Origin: an uncultured Oscillospiraceae bacterium
GTDB lineage: Bacteria; Bacillota; Clostridia; Oscillospirales; Oscillospiraceae
Assembly (NCBI GenBank): GCA_947626905.1
Contig: CANQUE010000006.1
Location: 1-63,793, forward strand
Direction of reading: 5' to 3'
Length of the DNA: 63,793 nt
Numbering within the stretch: the stretch's first letter is position 1; each line of letters opens with the position of its first letter. Made by a program: the position numbers and the translations under genes. Below the pieces are notes generated by a model that worked only from the letters and a program-made list of their open reading frames with translations, had not been told where the DNA came from and searched no databases. Positions 50,764-59,159 of the stretch are shown here, piece after piece.

Positions 50764-51414
50764 ATGACCGTGGCCGTCGCCGGCTATGCCGGCCGGGTGG
50801 AAAACTACATCGCCGCGCTGCGGGCGGCGGGGCTGGAGAGCGCCGTCACCCTCGCCCCGGAGGCGGCGGATCGGTGCGCCGGGCTGCTGCTGCCCGGAGG
50901 CGGGGACATCCACCCCTCCCGCTTCGGACAGCCGGACCGGGGCTCCCGGGACATCGACCCGGCGCTGGACGAGGCGCAGTTGGCCCTTCTGGACGCCTTC
51001 GTCCGGGCGGGAAAGCCGGTCCTGGGCATATGCCGGGGCCACCAGGTGGTGAACGTCTACTTCGGCGGCGGGCTCATCCAGGATCTTCCCACCGCCCGGG
51101 ACCACATGGCCCGCGGCCGGGAAGACAGCGCCCACCCGGTCCGGATCGTGCCGGGCAGCGCCCTGTTCGGCCTTTACGGCCCGGCCGCCGCCGTCAACAG
51201 CTCCCACCACCAGGGCCTGGACGCCCTGGGGACCGGCCTGCGGGCCACGGCCTTCGCCCCGGACGGGGTGATCGAGGCGGCGGAGCACGATACGCTGCCC
51301 ATCCTCACCGTCCAGTTCCACCCGGAGCGCATGACCCTCGCCTTTGCCGGACCGGACAAGGCGGAGGGCGGGGCGGTCTTCTCCCTGTTCCGGCGGATGA
51401 TGGGCCGGGCATGA
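50764..51414 (+). CDS. Class I glutamine amidotransferase-like hydrolase (C26, PuuD-like)
   Basis: The 216-residue protein has the catalytic nucleophile Cys90 in GICRGHQVVNVYFGGGLIQD, the His/Glu pair in VQFHPER and the substrate-side SSHHQGLD segment. The oxyanion motif LLLPGGGDIHP is near residue 42. It most resembles gamma-glutamyl-GABA hydrolases. No putrescine catabolic genes are nearby, and the gene is co-transcribed with lysA, so a gamma-glutamyl or lysine-related amide may be the real substrate. GAGGGG lies 7 bases before the ATG. Confidence 0.87.
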   Translation: MTVAVAGYAGRVENYIAALRAAGLESAVTLAPEAADRCAGLLLPGGGDIHPSRFGQPDRGSRDIDPALDEAQLALLDAFVRAGKPVLGICRGHQVVNVYFGGGLIQDLPTARDHMARGREDSAHPVRIVPGSALFGLYGPAAAVNSSHHQGLDALGTGLRATAFAPDGVIEAAEHDTLPILTVQFHPERMTLAFAGPDKAEGGAVFSLFRRMMGRA

Positions 51415-51448
51415 ACGCCGCCCGGCGCTTTCCCCGGAGAGATAGAAG

Positions 51449-51486
51449 AAAACAACAGGGGGACTTTTCGTCCCCCTGTTGTTTTC
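51449..51486 (+). terminator. Terminator after the lysA operon
   Basis: AAAACAACAGGGGGAC (51449-51464) pairs perfectly with GTCCCCCTGTTGTTTT (51470-51485); loop TTTTC. Confidence 0.9.
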
Positions 51487-51527
51487 CTGCCATGGTCCGC
51501 GCCCGCCTTTGGCGGCCTTCGCGGCGG

Positions 51528-52055
51528 TCAGACAGCCTCCAGATCCGCGTCCCGGCTGCGGAGCCGCTGGGCGATGAATTCCTGGACGTTCTCCCGGGCG
51601 ATGCCCAGCGCCACGGCCAGCTCTCCGTACAGCAGGTTCTCCGCCCGCTCCATATACCGCCGGTCCACGGCGCCGAACTTCAGCTTCTTCTCCTCCCGCT
51701 CCACCTTCTTGCGGTAGGCGGACATGGTCACCCGCAGCAGGGAAAGACAGTCGTGGTCCCCCATAGCGGTCTTGTAGTGGTTCTCCAGCTGCTGAAGGTT
51801 CTGGTTGTAATATACCTCCGGCTGGATGGAAGGGATCTGATCGATGAGGTCCATGGCCTCATCCCGTGAAATGACCGGCCGGGTGAACACCTTCCCGTTG
51901 TCCACCGGCGTCGTGATGGTGCCCGTCTGATACAGCGGCGCGAGAACATAGTACAGCCGCTCCGGCTCCGTCCGCCCCGCTTTTCTGGACACCACGTCCG
52001 TGACCCGGCACACCCCTGTGCCGCCGTAGAGAATGAGATCGCCGATCTGATACAA
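51528..52055 (-). CDS. CarD family transcriptional regulator
   Basis: The 175-residue protein has the RNA-polymerase-interacting Tudor-like domain at its N-terminus (YQIGDLILYGGTGVCRV) and a helical CarD C-terminal DNA-binding part (SLLRVTMSAYRKKVEREEKK, GELAVALGIARENVQEFI). I propose the TTG at 52055 as start: it puts MYQIGDLILYGGTG at the N-terminus, as in relatives, and sits 10 bases after AAGGAG, whereas the upstream GTG at 52064 is only one base from that site. CarD proteins bind RNA polymerase and tune open-complex stability. Confidence 0.85.
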   Translation of the reverse strand: MYQIGDLILYGGTGVCRVTDVVSRKAGRTEPERLYYVLAPLYQTGTITTPVDNGKVFTRPVISRDEAMDLIDQIPSIQPEVYYNQNLQQLENHYKTAMGDHDCLSLLRVTMSAYRKKVEREEKKLKFGAVDRRYMERAENLLYGELAVALGIARENVQEFIAQRLRSRDADLEAV

Positions 52056-52127
52056 AAAAGCCACACTCCTTGATCCGGCCGCCTCCCGCGGCCCTCTGCT
52101 CCGTTACACGTCTAATTTCCCACCTAT

Positions 52128-52156
52128 AGTGTACCACTTTTTTCCTGAAAATGTAA
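52128..52156 (-). promoter_or_regulatory. Promoter of the CarD gene
   Basis: TTACAT (52156-52151) and TACACT (52133-52128) on the minus strand, 17-bp spacer. Confidence 0.65.
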
Positions 52157-52200
52157 GCGGCTTTTGCCGAACGGCGTCGATTCTAAAAATAGGATAATGA

Positions 52201-52226
52201 AGCCCCCTCAAAGGAGGGGGCTTTTG
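52201..52226. terminator. Hairpin terminator near the galE 3' end
   Basis: GCCCCCTC (52202-52209) pairs with GAGGGGGC (52214-52221) around AAAG. The T-rich tail (CTTTTGT) favours rightward use, yet the only adjacent ended gene is leftward galE, so assignment is uncertain. Confidence 0.5.
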
Positions 52227-52258
52227 TAAAATGTTGCCAGCTTGTAGACAAGGAAGGA

Positions 52259-53269
52259 TCAATACCCGTTGGGATTGTTCTTCTGCCATCTCCAGGAGTC
52301 GGCGCACATATCCTCCACGGTCCGGGTGGCCTTCCAGCCCAGCACCCGCTCCGCCTTGGAGCAGTCGGCGTACACGCTGGCCAGATCGCCGGCCCGCCGG
52401 GGGGCGATCCGGTACGGGATCTTTACGCCGGAGGCCTTCTCAAAGGCGTGGACCAGCTCCAGCACGCTCACCCCGTGGCCGGTGCCCAGATTGAACACCT
52501 CCGTGCCGGTGTGTTCCAGGGCGTACTCCAGGGCCTTCACATGGCCCTCCGCCAGGTCACAGACGTGGATATAATCCCGCACGCCGGTGCCGTCGGGGGT
52601 GTCGTAATCGTCGCCGAACACGTTCAGCTGGGGCAGGCGGCCCACCGCCACCTGGGTGATGTAGGGCATGAGGTTGTTGGGGATGCCGGAGGGGTTCTCC
52701 CCGATGCGGCCGCTGGGATGGGCGCCCACCGGGTTGAAGTACCGCAGCAGCACCACGCTCATGTCCGGGTCGGCCTTGGCCGCGCCGGAGGCGATCTGTT
52801 CGATCATGAACTTTGTCCAGCCGTAGGGGTTGGTGCATCCGCCGGTCTCGCTCTGCTCCGTGTAGGGCACGGCCGCCTTCGCCCCGTACACGGTGGCGGA
52901 GGAGGAGAAGATGAACCGGCCCACCTTCGCCTCGGCCATGCACTCCAGCAGGGTCAGGGTGGTGTCCAGATTGTTGCGGTAGTACATCAGGGGCTTGGCC
53001 ACGCTCTCCCCCACCGCCTTGAATCCGGCAAAATGGATGACGGCGGCGGGCCGCGTTTCGGCAAAGATGCGGCGCATGGCGGCCTTGTCCGCTACGTCCG
53101 CCTCGTACAGGGGCATTTTCGCCCCGGTCAGGGCCTCGCAGCGGCGCACCGCCTCGGGGGAGGAGTTGGAAAAATCGTCCACGATGACCACGTCGTACCC
53201 GGCCTGGGCCAGGGCGACGGCGGTATGGGAGCCGATGTAACCGGCGGCGCCGGTGAGAAGGATGGTCAT
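52259..53269 (-). CDS. galE: UDP-glucose 4-epimerase
   Basis: The 336-residue short-chain dehydrogenase family enzyme interconverts UDP-glucose and UDP-galactose (or the N-acetyl forms). The NAD motif reads LLTGAAGYIGSHTAVAL at the N-terminus, the catalytic pair is in YGWTKFMIEQI (Tyr-X3-Lys), and SSSATVYG is the Ser box. Length is typical of GalE. AGGAGG lies 8 bases before the start. It could supply sugars for the glycan operon at 2-9 kb, but lies far from it. Confidence 0.92.
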   Translation of the reverse strand: MTILLTGAAGYIGSHTAVALAQAGYDVVIVDDFSNSSPEAVRRCEALTGAKMPLYEADVADKAAMRRIFAETRPAAVIHFAGFKAVGESVAKPLMYYRNNLDTTLTLLECMAEAKVGRFIFSSSATVYGAKAAVPYTEQSETGGCTNPYGWTKFMIEQIASGAAKADPDMSVVLLRYFNPVGAHPSGRIGENPSGIPNNLMPYITQVAVGRLPQLNVFGDDYDTPDGTGVRDYIHVCDLAEGHVKALEYALEHTGTEVFNLGTGHGVSVLELVHAFEKASGVKIPYRIAPRRAGDLASVYADCSKAERVLGWKATRTVEDMCADSWRWQKNNPNGY

Positions 53270-53355
53270 GACAGGGGCCTCCTAGCCTCGCAGAGTTTGC
53301 GCCCGCAGGCGCAAATAGAATAGGATCGTTTTTTCCGGGGGCGTGTACCTCCGAC

Positions 53356-54423
53356 TTAACAGACGGGCTCCACCCAGCCGTAAGGATCGGCCGTCTTGCC
53401 CCACTGGATGCCGGTGAGGGTATCGTACAGCTTCTGGGTCACGGGGCCGATCTTAAAGCCGTTGATGGTGTAGTCCTTGCCCTGATAGAAGATCTCACCG
53501 ATGGGGGACACCACCGCGGCGGTGCCGGAGCCCCAGGCCTCTTCCAGCTCGCCGCTCCCGGCGGCGGCGATCAGCTCGTCGATGGAGATGTCCCGCTCCT
53601 CCACCTCATAGCCCCAATCCTTCAGCAGCTGGATGCAGCTCTTGCGGGTGACGCCGGGCAGGACGGAGCCGTTCTCCAGGGAGGGGGTGACGATCTTGCC
53701 GTTCAGCTTGAACATCACGTTCATGGAGCCAACCTCTTCGATGTATCTCTGCTCCACGCCGTCCAGCCACAGCACTTGGGAGAAGCCGTTCTTCTCCGCC
53801 TGCTCGCTGGCGTGAAGGCTGGCGGCGTAGTTGCCGCCGCACTTGGCGAAGCCGGTGCCGCCCCGGACGGCGCGGACCTCCCGGCTCTCGATGGCGATGC
53901 GGACCGGGTTGATCCCCTCGGGATAGTAGCTGCCCACCGGGCAGGTGATGATGCCGAAGATATAAGTATACGAGGCGTGGACCCCCAGCTTCGGGTCGGT
54001 GGCGATCACATAGGGCCGGATGTACAGGCTGGTGTCCGGGGCGGAGGGCACCCAGTCCTTATCCACCTCCACTAGCGCCTTGATGGCCTGCAGATAGTCC
54101 TCCGGGGGGATCACGGGCACGCACAGCTTCTCACAGGAGCGGGCCATGCGGTTGATGTTCTCCATGGGCCGGAAAAGCTGGATATGGCCGTCGGCGGTGC
54201 GGTAGGCCTTCATGCCCTCGAAAACCTCCTGGGCATAGTGCAGCACCATGGCGGAAGGTTCCAGGGTCAGAGGGCCGTAAGGTACGATCCTCGCGTCGTG
54301 CCAGCCCTTGCCCTTTTCATAGTCCATCAGGAACATATGATCCGAGAAGTAGGTGCCGAAGGGGATGTTGTTGGGGTCTGGCCGCTGCCGGGACACCGTC
54401 GTTTTCGTGATCTTGATCTCCAT
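53356..54423 (-). CDS. ilvE: Branched-chain amino acid aminotransferase
   Basis: The 355-residue fold-type IV PLP enzyme performs the last step of Leu, Ile and Val synthesis. The PLP lysine is in AKCGGNYAASLHASEQA, and ARSCEKLCVP, EEVGSMNVMFKLNG and GVTRKSCIQLLKD match the family. The ATG at 54423 is 7 bases after AGGAGG; an ATG two codons upstream would be too close to it. The leader is about 60 bases long and shows no T-box. Confidence 0.93.
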   Translation of the reverse strand: MEIKITKTTVSRQRPDPNNIPFGTYFSDHMFLMDYEKGKGWHDARIVPYGPLTLEPSAMVLHYAQEVFEGMKAYRTADGHIQLFRPMENINRMARSCEKLCVPVIPPEDYLQAIKALVEVDKDWVPSAPDTSLYIRPYVIATDPKLGVHASYTYIFGIITCPVGSYYPEGINPVRIAIESREVRAVRGGTGFAKCGGNYAASLHASEQAEKNGFSQVLWLDGVEQRYIEEVGSMNVMFKLNGKIVTPSLENGSVLPGVTRKSCIQLLKDWGYEVEERDISIDELIAAAGSGELEEAWGSGTAAVVSPIGEIFYQGKDYTINGFKIGPVTQKLYDTLTGIQWGKTADPYGWVEPVC

Positions 54424-54486
54424 TTTCATTCCTCCTGCCATCGCGGCTGCATCTGTATGCGGTCTGTTTTTCGCTTATGGACACAT

Positions 54487-54515
54487 ATTATAGTCCCAAA
54501 TTCCCACGTCTGCAA
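54487..54515 (-). promoter_or_regulatory. Promoter of ilvE
   Basis: TTGCAG (54515-54510) and TATAAT (54492-54487) on the minus strand, 17-bp spacer. Confidence 0.8.
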
Positions 54516-54556
54516 GTATCCCGGCGCAGAATCTGCGAAAAAGTTCTCCGGGCATT

Positions 54557-54598
54557 TGTAACTTTTCTCTAGGAATTTCGTAACAAATGTGATATAAT
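54557..54598 (+). promoter_or_regulatory. WalR/PhoP-like promoter of the lipoprotein-TCS operon
   Basis: TGTAAC at 54557 and CGTAAC at 54579 are 22 bp (two helical turns) apart. They overlap and precede the -35 region of a promoter whose -10 is TATAAT at 54593-54598 but whose -35 is weak. This suggests control by the WalR-like regulator encoded in the same operon. Confidence 0.55.
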
Positions 54599-54637
54599 GA
54601 TTAAGATAGGGAAAAAAGTTACAGGAGAGGTGATGGC

Positions 54638-55927
54638 ATGAACAGCCCCAAGCGGCGCCTGACGGCGCTGGTGATGGCAGCGCTCATTGCCTTTGCCTGC
54701 TCCGGATGCATGACCGGCAGCGTGGAAAAGCTGTACTCCCTGCCCCGGATGTCGGAGCAGTACGTCCAGCTCCAGGAGCTGATCGGCCAGCGGCTGGACG
54801 AGGGCGATTCTTATGCCGCCCCCACCGGCGGCAGCAACCGCCAATCCATCCAGCTGCGGGACCTGGACGGGGACGGCTCGCCGGAGGCCCTGGCCTTCCT
54901 GGCCGACAAGTCCCACATCCCCCTGGTGTGCGTCTACCGCCAGGACGGGGAGGGCGACTTCTATCTGGACGCCATCCTGCCCGGGGAGGGCTCCGCCGTG
55001 GCCGGCGTGGATTACGCCGATCTGAACGGGGACGGGGCCTCGGAGCTCATCCTGGCCTGGCAGGGAGCGGGGGACCTGCGGCTGCTGTCGGTCTACTCCC
55101 TGGGCGGGCCGGACAGCGCCGGTCAGGACTGCCTGTTCTCCGCCGGATGCACGGACTTCGTGGTGTTCGATCTGGACGGCAACGGCGTGGAGGATCTGCT
55201 GGCCCTGCAGGTCAACGCCTCCGGCGGCAGCCTCACCATGTATGACATCGGCGCGGACAACGCCGTTTCCACCACGGAGCTGGCCCTCTCCTCCGGCATC
55301 ACCGCCGTGCGCCGGGCCACCCCCGGGACCATCAGCGGCGGGACGGCGGCGCTGTTCGTGGAGAGCGATCTGAGCGGCAGCGGGCTGGTGACGGACGTGT
55401 TCGCCTTCGTGGGCGGACAGATGAAAAATCTGACCATGTCCCCTCTGGGCCGCAGCAACGTTTTCCGGCCGGACGGCCTTTATGCCGCGGACATCGACCG
55501 GGACGGGAACATCGAGCTCCCCTCCGGCTCCGGCGACATGCTCACCTGGTACAGCCTGGACCCCAGCGGTTCCCAGACCCCCGTGGCCAGATCCTATTAC
55601 GACGCGGAGGGCGGCTGGTACCTGGTGCTGACCGGGCTTTTGAAAGAGGACCTGACCGTGGAGCGCCACGGCGTCGGCGGCGATGAGCCCGCCGCGGCCT
55701 TCATCGTGCCGGGGACCGGCTCCGCTCCCCAGCGGACGGTGCTGGCCATATACGCCCTCACCGGGCCCAACCGCCAGGACCGGGCGGAGGTGGACGGGCG
55801 GTTCATCCTCCGGCAGGAGGAGAACACCGTCTTTGCCGCCCAGCTTCTGACAGACGAGCTATCCCAACAGGATATCCTGGATAATTTCTACATCATATAC
55901 GATCAGTGGCAGCTGGGCGATCTGTGA
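54638..55927 (+). CDS. Lipoprotein with FG-GAP/VCBS-like repeats
   Basis: The 429-residue protein has a lipoprotein signal (LTALVMAALIAFACSGCM) and repeated calcium-loop-like units with DLDGDGSPEALAFL, DLNGDGASELILAW, DLDGNGVEDLLALQ and DIDRDGNIELP. These are FG-GAP/integrin-propeller-style DxDGDG loops, consistent with a beta propeller outside the cell. It lies 16 bases before a response regulator gene and in the same operon as its kinase, which makes it a candidate sensory partner. Ligand is unknown; Ca2+ may bind the loops. Confidence 0.82.
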   Translation: MNSPKRRLTALVMAALIAFACSGCMTGSVEKLYSLPRMSEQYVQLQELIGQRLDEGDSYAAPTGGSNRQSIQLRDLDGDGSPEALAFLADKSHIPLVCVYRQDGEGDFYLDAILPGEGSAVAGVDYADLNGDGASELILAWQGAGDLRLLSVYSLGGPDSAGQDCLFSAGCTDFVVFDLDGNGVEDLLALQVNASGGSLTMYDIGADNAVSTTELALSSGITAVRRATPGTISGGTAALFVESDLSGSGLVTDVFAFVGGQMKNLTMSPLGRSNVFRPDGLYAADIDRDGNIELPSGSGDMLTWYSLDPSGSQTPVARSYYDAEGGWYLVLTGLLKEDLTVERHGVGGDEPAAAFIVPGTGSAPQRTVLAIYALTGPNRQDRAEVDGRFILRQEENTVFAAQLLTDELSQQDILDNFYIIYDQWQLGDL

Positions 55928-55943
55928 CAAGGAGGCAACGGCA

Positions 55944-56633
55944 ATGAAGAAAGTTTTGGTTTTGGAGGACGAATCCAGCATCCGCAGCTTCGTGGTGATC
56001 AACCTGAAGCGTTCCGGCTATGAGCCCATCGAGGCGGAGACCGGCGAGCAGGCCCTGGAGCAGCTGAAGCAAAACCCGGACATCAAGGTGGCGCTGCTGG
56101 ACGTGATGCTGCCGGACATCGACGGGTTCGAGGTGTGCCGCCGCATCCGGGCCTCAGACTCAAAGATCGGCATCATCATGCTCACCGCCAAGGCCCAGGA
56201 GATGGACAAGGTGACGGGCCTGATGACCGGGGCGGACGACTATGTGACCAAGCCCTTCTCCCCGGCGGAGCTCACCGCCCGGATCGACGCGCTGTTCCGC
56301 CGCACCGGGGCGGAGGAGCCGGAGGCGGACAAGGGCGAGCTGCGCCACGGGCCGTTCCGGCTGAACACCCGCAACCGCACCCTGGAGAAAAACGGCGAGC
56401 GGATCAAGCTCACCCAGATCGAGTACTCCATCATGAAGCTGTTCATGGACAATCCCGGCCGGGCTCTGAGCCGGGAGGACATCCTCAACGCCGTCTGGGG
56501 CCGGGATTACTTCGGGGAGCTGAAGATCGTGGACGTGAACATCCGCCGGCTGCGGATCAAGATCGAGGACAATTCCACCATCCCCACCTACATCACCACC
56601 GTCTGGGGCTATGGCTATAAGTGGGGCTTTTAA
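55944..56633 (+). CDS. OmpR/PhoB-family response regulator (WalR/PhoP-like)
   Basis: The 229-residue protein has a receiver with Asp53 (LLDVMLPDID), VLEDES acids, Thr in MLTAKA and Lys in VTKPFS. It is followed by a winged-helix domain (RTLEKNGERIKLTQIEYSIM, VDVNIRRLRIKIEDNS). AAGGAGG precedes the ATG. It follows the FG-GAP lipoprotein gene and precedes its histidine kinase by 21 bases. The TGTAAC repeats upstream suggest WalR/PhoP-type DNA recognition. Confidence 0.92.
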   Translation: MKKVLVLEDESSIRSFVVINLKRSGYEPIEAETGEQALEQLKQNPDIKVALLDVMLPDIDGFEVCRRIRASDSKIGIIMLTAKAQEMDKVTGLMTGADDYVTKPFSPAELTARIDALFRRTGAEEPEADKGELRHGPFRLNTRNRTLEKNGERIKLTQIEYSIMKLFMDNPGRALSREDILNAVWGRDYFGELKIVDVNIRRLRIKIEDNSTIPTYITTVWGYGYKWGF

Positions 56634-56654
56634 CAGGCGTTTGAAAGGCAGTTT

Positions 56655-58106
56655 ATGGGCAAGATCCTGGCAAAAAAGCATATCCGGGGTCTGAAGGGCC
56701 GGTGGCTGAAATCGGGCATCGCCCTGACGGTGGTCATCGTGGCGCTGTTCACGCTGGTGTTCTCGCTGGGCGTGCGCAGCTACTACTACAACGCCGTCCG
56801 CACCGGGCTGACCACCAAGGCCCAGTCCGCCTCCACCTTCTTCACCGGCTATATCTCCCGGACCTACAGCCAGTATTACCAGAGCGCCTACCGCTACACC
56901 GAGAGCTTTGAGGACAAGGACAAGCTGGAGCTGCAGTTCATCAACACCCGCGGCATCGTGGAGGTGTCCAGCTACGGCATCTCCGCCGGGACCGAGCCCG
57001 GTTCCCCGGACGTGCGCAAGGCGCTCAACGACCGGGAGCTGGGGGCCTGGCACGGCCGGCGCAGCGCCACCGGCGAACAGATCATGGCCGTCACCGCCCC
57101 CCTCATCAGCCCCGACGGCGCGGTGGTGGGCGCCATGCGGTATGTGACCAGCCTGCATCTGGTGAACCGCCAGATCGCCGTTATGTCCGCCGCCGCCGCG
57201 GGGGTGGGGCTGCTGGTCATCCTGGCGGTGATCCTGTGCAACCTCTACATCATCCGCACGGTCACGGAGCCGCTGGTGGAGCTCACCGCTCTGGCCCGGC
57301 GGATCTCCGAGGGCAGCTACGGCATCCAGGCCCAGAAGAAATACGACGACGAGATCGGGGACCTGACCGACGCCATCAACGAGATGAGCGCCAAGATCGG
57401 CGAGTCGGAGCGGGTGCAGACCCAGTTCATCTCCACCGTGTCCCACGAGCTGCGCACGCCCCTGACCGCCATCACCGGCTGGGCGGAGACCCTGGCCTAT
57501 GACGAGTCCATTTCGCCCGACGCCCAGCGGGGCATCGCCATCATCTCCAAGGAGTCGGGGCGGCTGACCAAAATGGTGGAGGAGCTTTTGGAGTTCACCC
57601 GCATCCAGGACGGCCGGTTCAACCTGAACGTGGAAGTGCTGGACGTGGCCGGAGAGCTGGAGGAGGCCATCTATACTTACGGCAACCTGATGCGCCAGGA
57701 GGGCATGAACGTGGAATACACCCCGCCCGAGGAGGACATCCCCCCGGTGCTGGGGGACGGTTCCCGGCTGAAGCAGGTGTTCCTGAACATCATGGACAAC
57801 GCCGCCAAATACGGCCGGGCCGCCGGGCGCATCCTGGTGACCATCGGCGCGGCGGGAGGATGGGTGATCGTCCGGTTCCGGGACTTCGGCCCCGGCATCC
57901 CCCCGGAGGAGCTGCCCTTCGTGAAGAAGAAGTTCTATAAGGGCAGCGGCAAGGAACGGGGCAGCGGCATCGGCCTGTCCGTGTGCGACGAGATCGTGAC
58001 CCGCCACAAGGGCAAGCTGGAGCTGGAAAACGCCGCCGACGGGCGTACCGGCCTGATCGTGACGGTGATGCTCCCCGTGATGAAGCAAGAAGATCTGACG
58101 ATATAG
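56655..58106 (+). CDS. Sensor histidine kinase (WalK-like)
   Basis: The 483-residue kinase has a first membrane helix (SGIALTVVIVALFTLVFSLG), an extracytoplasmic Cache-like domain of about 130 residues, a second helix near 180-200 (AAAAGVGLLVILAVILCNLY), HAMP and the H box with His264 in STVSHELRTPLTAITGWAE. The N box (IMDNAAKYG), DFGPGIP and GSGIGLSVCDE boxes follow. The H-box context resembles WalK. The stimulus is unknown. Confidence 0.92.
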   Translation: MGKILAKKHIRGLKGRWLKSGIALTVVIVALFTLVFSLGVRSYYYNAVRTGLTTKAQSASTFFTGYISRTYSQYYQSAYRYTESFEDKDKLELQFINTRGIVEVSSYGISAGTEPGSPDVRKALNDRELGAWHGRRSATGEQIMAVTAPLISPDGAVVGAMRYVTSLHLVNRQIAVMSAAAAGVGLLVILAVILCNLYIIRTVTEPLVELTALARRISEGSYGIQAQKKYDDEIGDLTDAINEMSAKIGESERVQTQFISTVSHELRTPLTAITGWAETLAYDESISPDAQRGIAIISKESGRLTKMVEELLEFTRIQDGRFNLNVEVLDVAGELEEAIYTYGNLMRQEGMNVEYTPPEEDIPPVLGDGSRLKQVFLNIMDNAAKYGRAAGRILVTIGAAGGWVIVRFRDFGPGIPPEELPFVKKKFYKGSGKERGSGIGLSVCDEIVTRHKGKLELENAADGRTGLIVTVMLPVMKQEDLTI

Positions 58107-58132
58107 CACAGCGTTATCTGAAAGGCGAAAAA

Positions 58133-59110
58133 ATGTCGAGCAAAAACCAATCGAATCCCAGCTGCGGCTTCCGCACCTCCATCGGCGGGCAGGCCCTGAT
58201 GGAGGGCATCCTGATGCGGGGCGTGGACAAGCAGTCCATCGTGATCCGCTCCCCGGAGGGCGAGCTGGTCACCAAGGTGGAGCCGCTGCATATGCTCCGG
58301 GAAAAGCACCCCTTCTGCGGCTGGCCGCTGATCCGGGGCATCGTGAATTTCGTCGACAGCATGGCCAAGGGCATGAAGGCCGTCACCTACTCCGCCCAGT
58401 TCCTCCCGGAGGAGGAACAGGAGGAGCCCTCCAAGCTGGACAAATGGGTGGAGGCCCATTTCAGCTCGGAAAAGGCGGAAAAGCTCATCATCGCCCTGGC
58501 GGTGGTGCTGGGCCTGGGCCTGGCGGTGGGTCTGTTCATCTTCCTGCCCACCGCGCTGGTGGGTCTGATCCCGCCTCTCCGCCACGGCCACGACGGCCTG
58601 CGCACCCTGCTGGAGGGCGTACTGAAGCTGGCCATCTTCCTGGGCTATATGGGCGCGGTGAGCCAAATGAAGGAGATGCGCCGGATGTGGCGCTACCACG
58701 GGGCGGAGCACAAGACCATCTACTGCTACGAGCACGGCCGGGACCTGACCGTGGAAAACGTCCGCACGGAGAGCCGTTTCCACCCCCGCTGCGGCACCAG
58801 CTTTATGCTGGTGGTGATCATTCTGAGCATTTTCGTGTTCGTGGTGGTCAACGCCTTTTTGCATGTGGACAATGTCTTTCTGCGGATGGTGGTAAAGCTG
58901 GCGCTGCTGCCGGTGGTGGTGAGCCTGAGTTACGAGCTGAACCGGTGGCTGGGCCGCCACGACGATCTGACCATCTCCCGGATCCTGTCCTGGCCGGGCC
59001 GGATGCTCCAGCATCTGACCACCCAGGAGCCGGACGAGGGCATGATGGAGGTGGCCATCACCGCCCTGAAGCTGGTCATCCCGGACCAAAAGGGCGCGGA
59101 CGCCTGGTGA
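58133..59110 (+). CDS. DUF1385 family membrane protein
   Basis: The 325-residue protein has the DUF1385 core: TSIGGQALMEGILMRG at residues 15-30, then three or four helices and the block WRYHGAEHKTIYCYEHG followed by RFHPRCGTSFM. The His/Glu/Cys-rich block may bind metal. DUF1385 genes precede prmC in many Firmicutes, as here, but the function is unknown. The start at 58133 follows AAAGGCG; the earlier frame overlaps the kinase gene. Confidence 0.85.
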   Translation: MSSKNQSNPSCGFRTSIGGQALMEGILMRGVDKQSIVIRSPEGELVTKVEPLHMLREKHPFCGWPLIRGIVNFVDSMAKGMKAVTYSAQFLPEEEQEEPSKLDKWVEAHFSSEKAEKLIIALAVVLGLGLAVGLFIFLPTALVGLIPPLRHGHDGLRTLLEGVLKLAIFLGYMGAVSQMKEMRRMWRYHGAEHKTIYCYEHGRDLTVENVRTESRFHPRCGTSFMLVVIILSIFVFVVVNAFLHVDNVFLRMVVKLALLPVVVSLSYELNRWLGRHDDLTISRILSWPGRMLQHLTTQEPDEGMMEVAITALKLVIPDQKGADAW

Positions 59111-59159
59111 TCGTTTAAGGCAGCGACCCGAAACCCCAAACAGAGAGAAGATATGAGTC

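Noticed and set aside
54424-54486. A T-box leader before ilvE
   Set aside because: The 5' leader is about 60 bases, has no T-box sequence and no terminator.
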